From contig NZ_DS022294.1 in assembly GCF_000153765.1 (NCBI RefSeq), positions 806,836-870,835 of the forward strand: a stretch of DNA of 64,000 bases, given 5' to 3'. The DNA comes from Mariprofundus ferrooxydans PV-1 (GTDB taxonomy: Bacteria > Pseudomonadota > Zetaproteobacteria > Mariprofundales > Mariprofundaceae). Shown one piece after another: positions 55,739 to 64,000 of this stretch. Within the stretch, counting starts at the first letter, position 1. The number at the start of each line of letters is the position of its first letter. The translations under genes were made by a program, and so were the position numbers. Under the pieces are notes generated by a model. It worked only from the letters and a program-made list of their open reading frames with translations. It did no database searches and was not told where the DNA came from.

Positions 55739-57460
55739 TCAGCTTGATAAGCCGGCGAAATCATCGCCCAACTTTGTGAACAAATCATGAAAATCCTTAT
55801 TGAAAACAAGGTGATTGCGATTAACCATGCCAGCCAGAGTGACTGTCATGCCGCCGTCCTTGGGTTGAACAATCAACCATAATTTACGGTGTGGCATGTA
55901 AAACATAATGCATAAACCGAAGACCAGCAGCGCACTGCCAATCCACACCACGTTCATACCCGGATCCCGCGCCAGCTGCAGCCCTGTGTAGTAATGCTGC
56001 GTAAAGTCACTCAGTACGGGCAGGATCGGCCAGGGCAGTTGCGGCAGCATATTCACAGCCTGCAACGTACGCATAGCCATTTCCTGAAACCCTTTTGGTC
56101 GCTCTCCCTCACCGAATACGTCATTCATGGCAGCTCTGAATGCTTCCAGATTCGCCTGTTTTGACTGCTTGCCTGACAGGGCGGACAGATGCTTCATGAA
56201 AGCATGGAACAGCTTCCACTCCACCGGATGGGTCAGATCCAGACCGAGAGCAACCGGCTTGTAATCGGCATCATCTCCGGTCAGTGAAATCATCATAAAT
56301 GAGCCATGATTGACACCGTTCAGATCGACAAAAGGATTCATAAACGACTTGATCTTGACCGGCTTCAGCCCCGGACCGCGCATTTCGTATTCAACTGCAG
56401 GGCCCAGATCCTGAAACTTCTTGGCCTGACCGGGGTCGGCCAGATTTTCGACATTATACGGCTTGAAGTCGGTAATTTTCAGAACTATACCGGTATCTTT
56501 ATCAGTCCAGCTCTTGTAAACCTGAGTAGATGCCGTGGTGATAGCCTCCGAGCCGTCCATGTGAAACAGCTTGAGAACGATATCCGAACCGCCATCGCCA
56601 AAGCTTGCCTGATAAATACGCACGCCTTTATAATAGAGAGGCTCATTCACGATAATATCAGAGGTCAGCACTTCCTTGCCGCCATCAATAATTGTTAAAT
56701 TACTACGGAACTCCTTGGGAGCACCTGTCGGGTAGAAATCAATAAAGAAGCTGTTGCAGCGAACCATAAACGGCATGGTCTTGTGACCCGTCTGGGTACC
56801 CTGCAAAAAGGAGATTTCATTATCCGCCGAACCTTCCGGCACCGCCATATTGCCGCGGAAACCAAAATGCGCCCCCATCCAGCCGCCGACGAGAATGACC
56901 AGAATGGCAGAGTGAACAAGGATATAACCCCATTTATTCCAACGCCCTTTGTCGGCACGGATGCTATGGCGATCACCCTCTTCAGCAGTGCGGAACTCCC
57001 AACCCTGCAGTCGCTTCTGAAATGCAGCCTGAATAGCGGCAACATCGGATACTCCATCGAGTTGCCAGCGGTTGCTATACTGAAAATGTTTGAGCGCCTT
57101 GTCTGTTACCGTGGCTTTGCGGGAGCGCATATCCTTGAGCATTTTGGGCACATTGCGCCACAAACAGGCGGATAGAGAGAGCATCAGGAAACCAAGAATG
57201 GTCAAAAACCACCATGTATGGTACATATCGAACAGGCCCAGGCTGCGGAACACCCAGTACCATAACGGCCCGAATTGCTGCAGATAATCTGCCTGGCCCT
57301 GATTCTGCAACAGCACGGTGCCGATGACCGAGGCAATGGCCAGTACGACCAGCAGAATAATGGCCAGAGACATGGAACCCAGCCGTTGCCAGATATATTT
57401 AAAGAAGGAAGGGAATGATTGCATGCGCGGCATGTTAGCCATAAAAGCTTCTGGCGTCAT
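55739..57460 (-). CDS. resB: Cytochrome c biogenesis protein ResB/Ccs1
   Basis: 573 residues. Four membrane helices: MSLAIILLVVLAIASVIGTV, FLTILGFLMLSLSACLW, GYILVHSAILVILVGGWMG and one near the C-terminus (WIGSALLVFGLCIMFYM). A large periplasmic domain lies between helices 3 and 4. Conserved features include HSAILVIL (heme ligand His) and HRKLWLIVQ. Partner of CcsA in System II. The ATG at 57460 overlaps the stop of the TsaC-like gene as ATGA; further in-frame ATGs are alternatives. Confidence 0.93.
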   Translation of the reverse strand: MTPEAFMANMPRMQSFPSFFKYIWQRLGSMSLAIILLVVLAIASVIGTVLLQNQGQADYLQQFGPLWYWVFRSLGLFDMYHTWWFLTILGFLMLSLSACLWRNVPKMLKDMRSRKATVTDKALKHFQYSNRWQLDGVSDVAAIQAAFQKRLQGWEFRTAEEGDRHSIRADKGRWNKWGYILVHSAILVILVGGWMGAHFGFRGNMAVPEGSADNEISFLQGTQTGHKTMPFMVRCNSFFIDFYPTGAPKEFRSNLTIIDGGKEVLTSDIIVNEPLYYKGVRIYQASFGDGGSDIVLKLFHMDGSEAITTASTQVYKSWTDKDTGIVLKITDFKPYNVENLADPGQAKKFQDLGPAVEYEMRGPGLKPVKIKSFMNPFVDLNGVNHGSFMMISLTGDDADYKPVALGLDLTHPVEWKLFHAFMKHLSALSGKQSKQANLEAFRAAMNDVFGEGERPKGFQEMAMRTLQAVNMLPQLPWPILPVLSDFTQHYYTGLQLARDPGMNVVWIGSALLVFGLCIMFYMPHRKLWLIVQPKDGGMTVTLAGMVNRNHLVFNKDFHDLFTKLGDDFAGLSS

Positions 57461-57969
57461 CGGCGAATAACGGTGGAATGATTACGCCTTATTCTGATTA
57501 TGGATGATGCTTTTCCGGCCGGAGGCAGGCCAATGATGCGGCCATCCAGATAGTGATGGAAACGCATCTGCAGGTTTCTGTCGGGCCGAAGGTGCGCTCC
57601 ACCGCGTCGATTCAGACTACTCGATGCCAGCAAGCCGCCGCAGGCATGGGCCAGCTGCCGTGCCTGCAAAGAGCTGTCTACACGCACCGCAACCAACCCT
57701 TTGCGGTAACAACAGGCCGGCAGACCGGGGCGACCGGGAAACACGAGCGTGACAGGACCGGGCCATGCCGCATGCATTTGCCTGCGCAACTCGGGTGAAA
57801 AATAGCGTGCGATGCGTGCCGCTGTTGCCTTCTGGTCAGCCAGCAGCAGAAAGGGGCCACGGCGTTGCTTGAAGCGGATCAGGCGATCTGTCGACTGCTG
57901 ATTCAACGTGGCCGCCGCAATGCCGGGCAGTGTACCGGTGTGATGTGCGATCACTCCACCGGCAAGCAA
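57457..57969 (-). CDS. Divergent TsaC/Sua5/YrdC-family protein
   Basis: 170 residues from TTG 57969; no better start is available, because a hairpin lies just upstream. Resembles threonylcarbamoyl-AMP synthase: GGVIAHHTGTLPGIAA corresponds to the usual GxxxxxPTET start, AWPGPVTLVFPG matches the WPGP block, and VAVRV is conserved. Key motifs differ: the KxR/SxxKP lysine region reads FKQRRGPFLLLAD, and the STSAN box reads ASSSLNRRG. It may be a diverged paralogue or lack synthase activity. It is coupled to resB by an ATGA overlap. Confidence 0.72.
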   Translation of the reverse strand: MLAGGVIAHHTGTLPGIAAATLNQQSTDRLIRFKQRRGPFLLLADQKATAARIARYFSPELRRQMHAAWPGPVTLVFPGRPGLPACCYRKGLVAVRVDSSLQARQLAHACGGLLASSSLNRRGGAHLRPDRNLQMRFHHYLDGRIIGLPPAGKASSIIRIRRNHSTVIRR

Positions 57970-58015
57970 AACCCGTGCGCCACGCAGGGCAGCCAGTTTA
58001 AGAGAGGTCGTTGAG

Positions 58016-58048
58016 GGGCGCCTGTCTGTCGGAGAAAGACAGGCGCCC
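58016..58048 (-). terminator. Strong hairpin between purE and the TsaC-like gene
   Basis: GGGCGCCTGTC - 11-base loop - GACAGGCGCCC: 11-bp perfect GC-rich stem, starting 9 bases after the purE stop. No T run. May attenuate expression of the downstream genes or protect the purE mRNA end. Confidence 0.7.
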
Positions 58049-58057
58049 GATGATGGA

Positions 58058-58534
58058 TCAGACCTGTTCAGCGAGGATAGCCTCTGCCTGCGTCCGACGA
58101 TCGGCCAACAGCCTCTCCGTCAGGGCGGCATCTGTCTGGGCCAGCATCTGTACTGCCAGCAGACCTGCATTTTTCGCGGCATTGATACCAACGGTCGCCA
58201 CCGGCATGCCGGGCGGCATCATCACCGTCGAATGCAATGCGTCCTCTCCCTGCAAGGGACCGGAAGCAATAGGCACTCCGATGACCGGCCTTACGGTCTT
58301 GGAGCAGACCACGCCGGCCAGATGCGCTGCCATGCCGGCTCCGCAGATAAACACCTGACAGCCTGCAGCTTCGGCATCCTTGACCGACTGCATGGTCGCT
58401 TCCGGCGTACGATGTGCCGAGCGAACCAGCGTTTTATAGGTTACGCCGAACTCGTCCAGCACCGCTTCGGCTTTCTGCATAATCGGCATATCGGACTTAC
58501 TGCCCATCAATATCAACACTTTCAAAGATTCCAT
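58058..58534 (-). CDS. purE: N5-carboxyaminoimidazole ribonucleotide mutase
   Basis: 158 residues. Class I Pur[29 protein letters not shown] with the catalytic His, [11 protein letters not shown] and [18 protein letters not shown] are all intact. Moves the carboxyl group in de novo purine synthesis. Class I PurE normally works with PurK, which is not in the window. It lies 85 bases after purD on the same strand with a hairpin between them. Confidence 0.96.
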   Translation of the reverse strand: MESLKVLILMGSKSDMPIMQKAEAVLDEFGVTYKTLVRSAHRTPEATMQSVKDAEAAGCQVFICGAGMAAHLAGVVCSKTVRPVIGVPIASGPLQGEDALHSTVMMPPGMPVATVGINAAKNAGLLAVQMLAQTDAALTERLLADRRTQAEAILAEQV

Positions 58535-58578
58535 TCGTTACTCCACTCTTTTCAACACGGGTGGTATGAGATTGCGAA

Positions 58579-58596
58579 GGGCGGCTTTAGCCGCCC
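58579..58596 (-). terminator. Hairpin between purD and purE
   Basis: GGGCGGC - TTTA - GCCGCCC, 7-bp perfect stem 24 bases after the purD stop, without a T run. May modulate read-through. Confidence 0.6.
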
Positions 58597-58619
58597 CGCC
58601 GCCATCAAATTCCGCGGGT

Positions 58620-59903
58620 TTAATCCCGGCTTTCTTCCCGGGCGACCGCACGATAGCCGATATCCCGACGATAAAAACCACCCGGCCAGTCCAGTTTTTC
58701 CAGCGCCGTATAGACAACCCGTTGCGCCTGGGAAACACTCTGAGCTACTGCTGTTACGCCCAGCACCCGACCGCCGCTATTGACGATCATGCCATCTTTC
58801 TCAGCCGTGCCTGCATGGAAAACGAGCGCGCCGGCTGCCTCCATGTCATCCAGCCCGCCAATTACCTGTCCCTTGTCGAAGTTACCCGGATAACCGTCGG
58901 AGGTAACGACGACACATAACGCCGTGCCGGCTTCCCACTCCAACTGTACGCCATCCAGTCGTCTTTCGGCAGCTGCCAGCAATACCTCACCAAGATCGGA
59001 TTTCAGCCGGCTCATCAGCGGCTGACACTCCGGATCACCGAAGCGAACGTTGAACTCCAGTGTTTTAACACCGTCATCGGTCAACATGACGCCTGCATAC
59101 AGGGTGCCGATAAATTCGGCTCCTTTCTTTTTCAGCGCTGCAATGATGGGGCGGGCAATGGTTTCCAGCACTTCATCGGCCACTTCATCGGTCACGCAGG
59201 GGGCCGGAGAATAAGCGCCCATGCCGCCGGTATTCGGGCCCTTATCGCCATCAAGCAGCGCCTTGTGGTCCTGAGATGAGGCCAGCGGCAGAATCGTATC
59301 GCCGGAGACAATGAACAGGCACGATGCCTCTTCACCGACCAGACACTCTTCGATAATCACCTGGGAGCCGGCATCGCCGAATGAGTTGCCGGCAAGCATG
59401 TCGCGGGCGGCATCAATAGCCTCTTTTTCCGTCCGGGCGACAATCACGCCTTTGCCGGCGGCCAGGCCCGATGCCTTGATGACAATCGGCGCACCCCAAC
59501 TGCGAATGGTATCCACCGCCTCATTGACATCGACATGCACCTCAAAGCGAGCCGTAGGCACGCCCGCCTCGTACATCAACCGTTTGGAAAATGATTTACT
59601 GCCTTCCAGATTGGCCGCCGCCTTGTCCGGTCCGAAAACGGCAAAGCCTTCATCGCGCAGCCGGTTTCCGAGCCCTGCGACCAGCGGCACTTCCGGCCCG
59701 ATCACTACCAGGTCCGGTTTTTCATCTGCGGCCAGCTTCATCAAGCCGTCGATATCCTCTACACTGATATCCACACAGCGCGCATCGCGTTTGATGCCGG
59801 GGTTGCCCGGCGCGCAAACCACTTCGTTGACCGAGGGTGAACGTTTCAGCTTCCAGCACAATGCATGCTCACGACCGCCGCCGCCGATAACCAGAACTTT
59901 CAT
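58620..59903 (-). CDS. purD: Phosphoribosylamine-glycine ligase
   Basis: 427 residues, ATP-grasp enzyme of de novo purine synthesis. VLVIGGGGREHALCWKL at the N-terminus, VVIGPEVPLVAGL, KASGLAAGKGVIVA, GEEASCLFIVSGD, PNTGGMGAYSPAP and FNVRFGDPECQPL are the family blocks. Length is normal. It precedes purE on the same strand; purH is two genes upstream, with a SulP transporter in between. Confidence 0.97.
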   Translation of the reverse strand: MKVLVIGGGGREHALCWKLKRSPSVNEVVCAPGNPGIKRDARCVDISVEDIDGLMKLAADEKPDLVVIGPEVPLVAGLGNRLRDEGFAVFGPDKAAANLEGSKSFSKRLMYEAGVPTARFEVHVDVNEAVDTIRSWGAPIVIKASGLAAGKGVIVARTEKEAIDAARDMLAGNSFGDAGSQVIIEECLVGEEASCLFIVSGDTILPLASSQDHKALLDGDKGPNTGGMGAYSPAPCVTDEVADEVLETIARPIIAALKKKGAEFIGTLYAGVMLTDDGVKTLEFNVRFGDPECQPLMSRLKSDLGEVLLAAAERRLDGVQLEWEAGTALCVVVTSDGYPGNFDKGQVIGGLDDMEAAGALVFHAGTAEKDGMIVNSGGRVLGVTAVAQSVSQAQRVVYTALEKLDWPGGFYRRDIGYRAVAREESRD

Positions 59904-60050
59904 GTATACCTCTATTCACCAGCAGCCATGACAGGCAAGCTGATTCTTCATCTGATGGCCAAGGCTAGGAGTTTGCCCGGCTTAGGCAAGCCGCAGGTGT
60001 CTGATCGGGTGAATACCCCACAAGCCGACCCGCCCTGGATCGCAATAACC

Positions 60051-61778
60051 TTATGAGAGCTCACCCTGCTTTTCCTCAGCCAGCAGAGCACTGGCTTTGG
60101 CAACACTGTCGGCTATTGAGCGCTGCAGGTAGATATTATCCCGCTTGAGGATATCCGCCCGTTTCAGCTTGACCTTCACATCGGCCTCCATGCCACAGAA
60201 AACAAGCGAAATCCCTTTACCGGCAAGGTTATTGATAATCGACTGCATCGCCACCATGGCCGTCATATCAATCATAGGCACATCGCTCATATCGATAATC
60301 ACCACTTTGATCTCTTTACGAATGCTAAGCAGCGTTTTCAGCGCATTCTGAGCCGCACCAAAAAACATCGGACCGTTAATATCGTAAATCATGATGGCAT
60401 CAGGCACTTCTATATCGCCGTGTCTGGAAGCCGGATTGATCAGCTTCACGCCGGTCAGCTCGGTCATGCGCTTGATAAACAGGAAACCAGCCAGTCCCAT
60501 GCCGGCGGCAACAGCCACCTCCATATCAAGCAGCACGGTCAGCGAAAAGCAGGTAATCAGCACCAGTATATCATGGCGGGGCGCAACCCTGAGCATGTTC
60601 ACGAAATGTTTGGCCTCACTCATATTCCATGCCACCACCATCAGCAGTGCGGCCATCGAAGCCATGGGAATCAGGCCGAGCAGCGGCGCCAGCGACAGCA
60701 TGGCCAATAGCATGAACATCGCATGCACAACCGAAGAGAGCGGCGTGGTAGCGCCACTACGCACATTGGTGGCCGTGCGGGCAATCGCCGCAGTGGCCGG
60801 GATACCGCCAAAGAAGGGCACGATCAGGTTGCCGATTCCCTGCCCGATCAGCTCCCGGTTGGGATCGGTACGGGTGCCGGCCATACTGTCGGAGACGACA
60901 GCACAGAGCAGCGACTCAATCGCGCCCAGCAGGGCGATGGCGATGGCCGCACCGAACAGGTTGGCGAGCAGATGCAGCGACAGACCGATGGGATTTCCAT
61001 CTGCATCGGGCTGCAGCCAGGGCCAGAGAAATTGCGGTGCCAGTGGCGGAATACCGTTGCCACTGACTTCAACTCCGCCGGGAGCGGATTCTGTGATCAG
61101 TGAAAAACTGTAATGAAACTCGGAGGCAAGAGTACTCACCGAAAAGCCGTCAACAAACGTCCCGCCCAGCCATGCCAGCAGCGTACCGACAACCAGTGCG
61201 GCCAGATGCGAAGGGATGCGTGTCCCCAGTTTTTGCCAGTTCAACAATATGATCAGCGTGATCAGCGCGATACTGACTTCCGGCAGCTGTATGGTGGGCA
61301 GCGCGTGCAGGATGCCCTGCACTTTGTCGATATAGGTGTTGCCCGTCTTTGCGACAGTAAGGCCGAGAAAATCACCGATCTGGGTGGTGGCAATGACCAC
61401 TGCGATGCCGGAGGTAAAGCCCACGGTGACCGGATAAGGTACCAGCTCGATCAACGTACCAAGACGCAGCACTCCCATGACAATCAGGATCATGCCGGCC
61501 ATCAGCCCGCTGATTAACAGCCCGCCAAGCCCGAACTGTTGTACGATAGGCAGCAGAATCACAACAAAAGCGGCCGTGGGGCCGGAGATGTTTACACGAC
61601 TGCTACCGGAGAGGGCGATGACGATGCCAGCAATGATGGCCGTATAGAGCCCGTGCTGCGGAGGCACGCCGCTGGCAATGGCCAGCGCCATGGACAAGGG
61701 CAGGGCAACGATACCGACCGTCAGCCCGGCCAGTATATTCTGCCTCAGTGTTGCCGCTGCAAACAACGCGTTGATCAT
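60051..61778 (-). CDS. SulP-family anion transporter with STAS domain
   Basis: 575 residues. Inner-membrane SulP/SLC26 transporter: GLTVGIVALPLSMALAIASG and GLYTAIIAGIVIALSGSS at the N-terminus, with about 14 hydrophobic segments. The cytosolic STAS domain from about residue 430 has VVIIDMSDVPMIDMTAM. SulP proteins carry sulfate, bicarbonate or dicarboxylates; sequence alone does not decide. Lying between purH and purD, a bicarbonate role would suit purine carboxylation and carbon fixation, but that is inference. Confidence 0.92.
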   Translation of the reverse strand: MINALFAAATLRQNILAGLTVGIVALPLSMALAIASGVPPQHGLYTAIIAGIVIALSGSSRVNISGPTAAFVVILLPIVQQFGLGGLLISGLMAGMILIVMGVLRLGTLIELVPYPVTVGFTSGIAVVIATTQIGDFLGLTVAKTGNTYIDKVQGILHALPTIQLPEVSIALITLIILLNWQKLGTRIPSHLAALVVGTLLAWLGGTFVDGFSVSTLASEFHYSFSLITESAPGGVEVSGNGIPPLAPQFLWPWLQPDADGNPIGLSLHLLANLFGAAIAIALLGAIESLLCAVVSDSMAGTRTDPNRELIGQGIGNLIVPFFGGIPATAAIARTATNVRSGATTPLSSVVHAMFMLLAMLSLAPLLGLIPMASMAALLMVVAWNMSEAKHFVNMLRVAPRHDILVLITCFSLTVLLDMEVAVAAGMGLAGFLFIKRMTELTGVKLINPASRHGDIEVPDAIMIYDINGPMFFGAAQNALKTLLSIRKEIKVVIIDMSDVPMIDMTAMVAMQSIINNLAGKGISLVFCGMEADVKVKLKRADILKRDNIYLQRSIADSVAKASALLAEEKQGELS

Positions 61779-61864
61779 GCCGACACCTTACCCGACATAC
61801 GGGCGACTTTCATGGGTGAATCTTACCCTGTTATGCATACCTGTACGCGCCTGCGCAGCAGTGA

Positions 61865-63421
61865 TTAATGGCGGAAGTGACGGATGCCGGTGAAGATCAT
61901 GGCGATATCCTGCTCATCGGCAGCAGCAATCACCTCATCATCGCGAATAGAGCCACCCGGCTGAATCACCGCTGTGGCGCCGGCCTGGGCCAGCGCATCC
62001 ACACCGTCACGGAACGGAAAGAAGGCATCGGATGCCACGGCCGACCCCTTGATGGAATCGCCGCCATGGTGGGCTGCAATGCGCGTGGAGTTCACCCGGT
62101 TCATCTGGCCTGCACCGACACCCAGCGTCGTGCCGTTTTTGGCAAAGACGATAGCATTGGATTTGACATGTTTGGCGACCGACCAGGCAAACAGCATATC
62201 ATTCCACTCGGCTTCGGTCGGTGCCCGCTTTGTGACCACGGTGCAGGCAGCACGATCAAGAATGTGGGCATCGCGCTGCTGCACCAGCAGGCCGCCGTTG
62301 ACGCGCTTGAATTCAAGGCCACCGGAAACCGGTGCGGCGGATGGCGCCAGCATCAGGCGCAGATTTTTGCGCTCGGCCAGCACTTTACGTGCGGCATCGG
62401 TAAAGCCGGGTGCAATCACCACTTCCATAAAAGTTTCGGCGATCAGTGCTGCGGTGTCCGCTTCCAGCGGACGATTGAACGCGGCAATGCCGCCGAATGC
62501 CGAAACGGCATCTGCTGCGCGCGCACGCTCGTAAATCTCGGCCTGTGAGCCGGCACCCATCGCCACACCACAAGGGTTGGCATGCTTGACAATCACCACT
62601 GCTTCATCACCCAGATCACGTACCAGCGCAAACGCAGCATCGGCATCGGCAATATTATTGTAGGAAATAGCCTTGCCCTGCAGTACCGGGCAGTCGGCCA
62701 TGGAGAGGCCATCATCTTCCGGGTCGGCATAGAAGGCGCCGGCCTGATGAGGATTCTCGCCATAACGCAACTCATCTGCGGTCTTGATGAACTGGCGGGT
62801 AAAGACATCCGGAAAATCACGCTTGCTGCCATCAGTATTGAGCGCCGAGAAGTGATTGGCGATAGCGCCATCATAGGCGGCGGTGTGAGCAAACGCCTTG
62901 ACGGCCAGTGCCCGGCGGCGGGACTCATCGAGTGTATCCTCATCCATCGCAGTCAGCACAGAAGCATAGTCGGCCGGATCCACAACGATGGTGACAAAAC
63001 GATGATTTTTGGCCGAAGCGCGCACCATGCAGGGGCCACCGATATCAATATTTTCAATGGCGTCATCAATCGTACAGCCCTCTTTGGCTACCGCTTCGCG
63101 AAACGGATAGAGGTTCACGCAGACCAGATCGATCTGCTCGATACCGTGTTCACGCATCGATGCCAGATCACCCTCATTATCGCGGCGGGCGAGAATGCCG
63201 CCGTGCACTTTCGGGTTCAGGGTTTTGACGCGTCCGTCCATCATTTCCGGAAAGCCGGTATAATCGGAGACATCACGGCAGGCGATGTTTTCATCGCGCA
63301 ACAGCTTGGCAGTACCGCCGGTGGAAAGGATATCGACACCGCGATCAGCCAAAGCGCGGGCGAAGTCGGCCACACCTGTTTTGTCTGATACGCTGATCAA
63401 TGCGCGCTTGATGGAAGCCAT
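61865..63421 (-). CDS. purH: Bifunctional AICAR transformylase/IMP cyclohydrolase
   Basis: 518 residues. N-terminal IMP cyclohydrolase ([35 protein letters not shown]) and C-terminal AICAR formyltransferase with [22 protein letters not shown] and [17 protein letters not shown]. Catalyses the last two steps of de novo IMP synthesis. Length is normal. First of the purine genes in this stretch, followed 86 bases later by the SulP gene on the same strand. Confidence 0.97.
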   Translation of the reverse strand: MASIKRALISVSDKTGVADFARALADRGVDILSTGGTAKLLRDENIACRDVSDYTGFPEMMDGRVKTLNPKVHGGILARRDNEGDLASMREHGIEQIDLVCVNLYPFREAVAKEGCTIDDAIENIDIGGPCMVRASAKNHRFVTIVVDPADYASVLTAMDEDTLDESRRRALAVKAFAHTAAYDGAIANHFSALNTDGSKRDFPDVFTRQFIKTADELRYGENPHQAGAFYADPEDDGLSMADCPVLQGKAISYNNIADADAAFALVRDLGDEAVVIVKHANPCGVAMGAGSQAEIYERARAADAVSAFGGIAAFNRPLEADTAALIAETFMEVVIAPGFTDAARKVLAERKNLRLMLAPSAAPVSGGLEFKRVNGGLLVQQRDAHILDRAACTVVTKRAPTEAEWNDMLFAWSVAKHVKSNAIVFAKNGTTLGVGAGQMNRVNSTRIAAHHGGDSIKGSAVASDAFFPFRDGVDALAQAGATAVIQPGGSIRDDEVIAAADEQDIAMIFTGIRHFRH

Positions 63422-63554
63422 AATGGACGCTCCGGATATAAAGATGGATTTGGAAGGCGTGGCAAGCTACGCATTGCTCGTGTCCACGCAACTGCGCATA
63501 GCAAACCGGCTATGAATGCTGGATGCATCATCAACCTCCGACTAACCTCACGAC

Positions 63555-63770
63555 ATGGTAAATCCCGAACTGTAAATCCACCATTACCTGTCCGGAGTGC
63601 GGGCACAGAGGCAGTGCGAAATCATGCCGACCGACGCCTGCCGGTAGTTCTACGAATGCAGCGCCTGTCACAGCATGCTCAAGCCAAAGCCCGGGGATTG
63701 TTGCGTATTCTGCTCCTGGGGCGATCTGCCCTGTCCGCCGGTCCGGCAGGACGATCGCTGCTGCCATTAA
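63555..63770 (+). pseudogene. Decayed GDCCVxC-domain protein gene
   Basis: The pieces TITCPECGH (frame 3), then IMPTDAC, FYECSACHSMLKPKP and GDCCVFCSWGDLPCPP, ending DDRCCH, together make the small Cys-rich GDCCVxC protein (about 70 residues). The pieces lie in two frames and a TAG separates PTDACR from FYEC. At least two frame shifts and one stop are needed to read it. Such proteins are small putative metal-binding proteins. True decay is plausible here because several lesions lie in 200 bases, though sequence error cannot be excluded. The remaining bases 63422-63554 and 63771-63826 hold no gene that I see. Confidence 0.75.
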
Positions 63771-63826
63771 GTACCCGTACGATAACAGCTGATGCATTTC
63801 TGCTGACAGGCTTCTAGATTGACGCC

Positions 63827-64000
63827 ATGAACAGACCCCTTACCAGTAGTGATTTTGCCGCATGGTTTGCCGTCGGATGCAAGCCGCGAAACGAGTGGCG
63901 CATCGGCACAGAGCACGAGAAAATCGGTTTCTGCATGGATACATTCCGCCCCATTCCCTATGACGGAGAACGCAGCATACGCGCTGTTCTCGAACGCTTG
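63827..64000 (+). CDS. gshA: Glutamate-cysteine ligase, N-terminal part (cut by window edge)
   Basis: 58 residues to the window end. Starts ATG 63827 and contains FAVGCKPRNEWRIGTEHEK, the hallmark start of the plant/alphaproteobacterial-type glutamate-cysteine ligase, where Glu and Arg residues bind substrates and Mg. First step of glutathione synthesis. The rest of the gene lies outside the window. Confidence 0.93.
   Translation, partial: MNRPLTSSDFAAWFAVGCKPRNEWRIGTEHEKIGFCMDTFRPIPYDGERSIRAVLERL

Noticed and set aside
63531-63797. 88-codon minus-strand frame near the right edge
   Set aside because: It is antisense to the clear GDCCVxC remnant and has no start signal.

Overview
The window looks like chromosomal DNA from a Gram-negative, respiring proteobacterium. 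It carries ubiquinone genes (ubiE-ubiJ-ubiB), System II cytochrome c biogenesis (resB-ccsA), small c-type cytochromes, a CusCBA-type metal efflux operon, RpoH, RseC and DegP, and a B12-dependent ribonucleotide reductase split into two genes. This mix and the GC-rich base composition fit a Zetaproteobacterium such as Mariprofundus. That placement is inference from gene content; no rRNA lies in the window.

Layout. 1-8 kb: the end of an M48 peptidase, three small envelope proteins, then metK and ahcY with a SAH riboswitch between them (ahcY has two frameshifts), then ubiE-ubiJ-ubiB. 8-11.4 kb: class II RNR (nrdJa, nrdJb) behind a promoter with two NrdR boxes. 11.4-17.9 kb: three tandem hairpin repeats, tRNA-Leu(UAA), folP, ftsH, tilS and an unrecognised 744-residue protein. 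17.9-25 kb: a Zn/Mn-type ABC importer, a soluble lytic transglycosylase, a siroheme/cobalamin-type trio and rlmJ. 25-28.4 kb: a MarR regulator with a 21-bp palindrome, two c-type cytochromes, a DUF2892 membrane protein, a Gly-rich repeat protein, and an EamA exporter whose leader holds a possible leader peptide and a transcription terminator. 28.7-34 kb: a repeat-bearing lipoprotein, an unknown protein with a polyproline linker, CvfB and RmuC.

34.1-37.2 kb is an AT-rich accessory islet: an Nmad2-like gene bracketed by two 90-bp direct repeats (about 85% identical), then a tightly spaced ParA-like ATPase plus SIR2-like protein. This pair is the best candidate for an undescribed system, possibly anti-phage. 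37.3-47 kb returns to core genes: acyP, nadB, rseC, degP, a glutaredoxin-like protein, a TlpA-like thioredoxin, ligA, rpoH and a PAS-GGDEF-EAL protein with a degenerate GGDEF. 46.8-53.9 kb is the metal efflux operon (secreted His-rich protein, broken cusC, cusB, cusA, DUF411 lipoprotein). 54-63.4 kb holds two small membrane proteins, ccsA, resB, a divergent TsaC-like protein, purE, purD, a SulP transporter and purH. The right edge has a decayed GDCCVxC gene and the start of gshA.

Single-base indels recur (twice in ahcY, a compensating pair in cusC, several in the GDCCVxC gene). Either this is draft-quality sequence or some genes are truly decaying; the intact body of the essential ahcY favours sequence error there.
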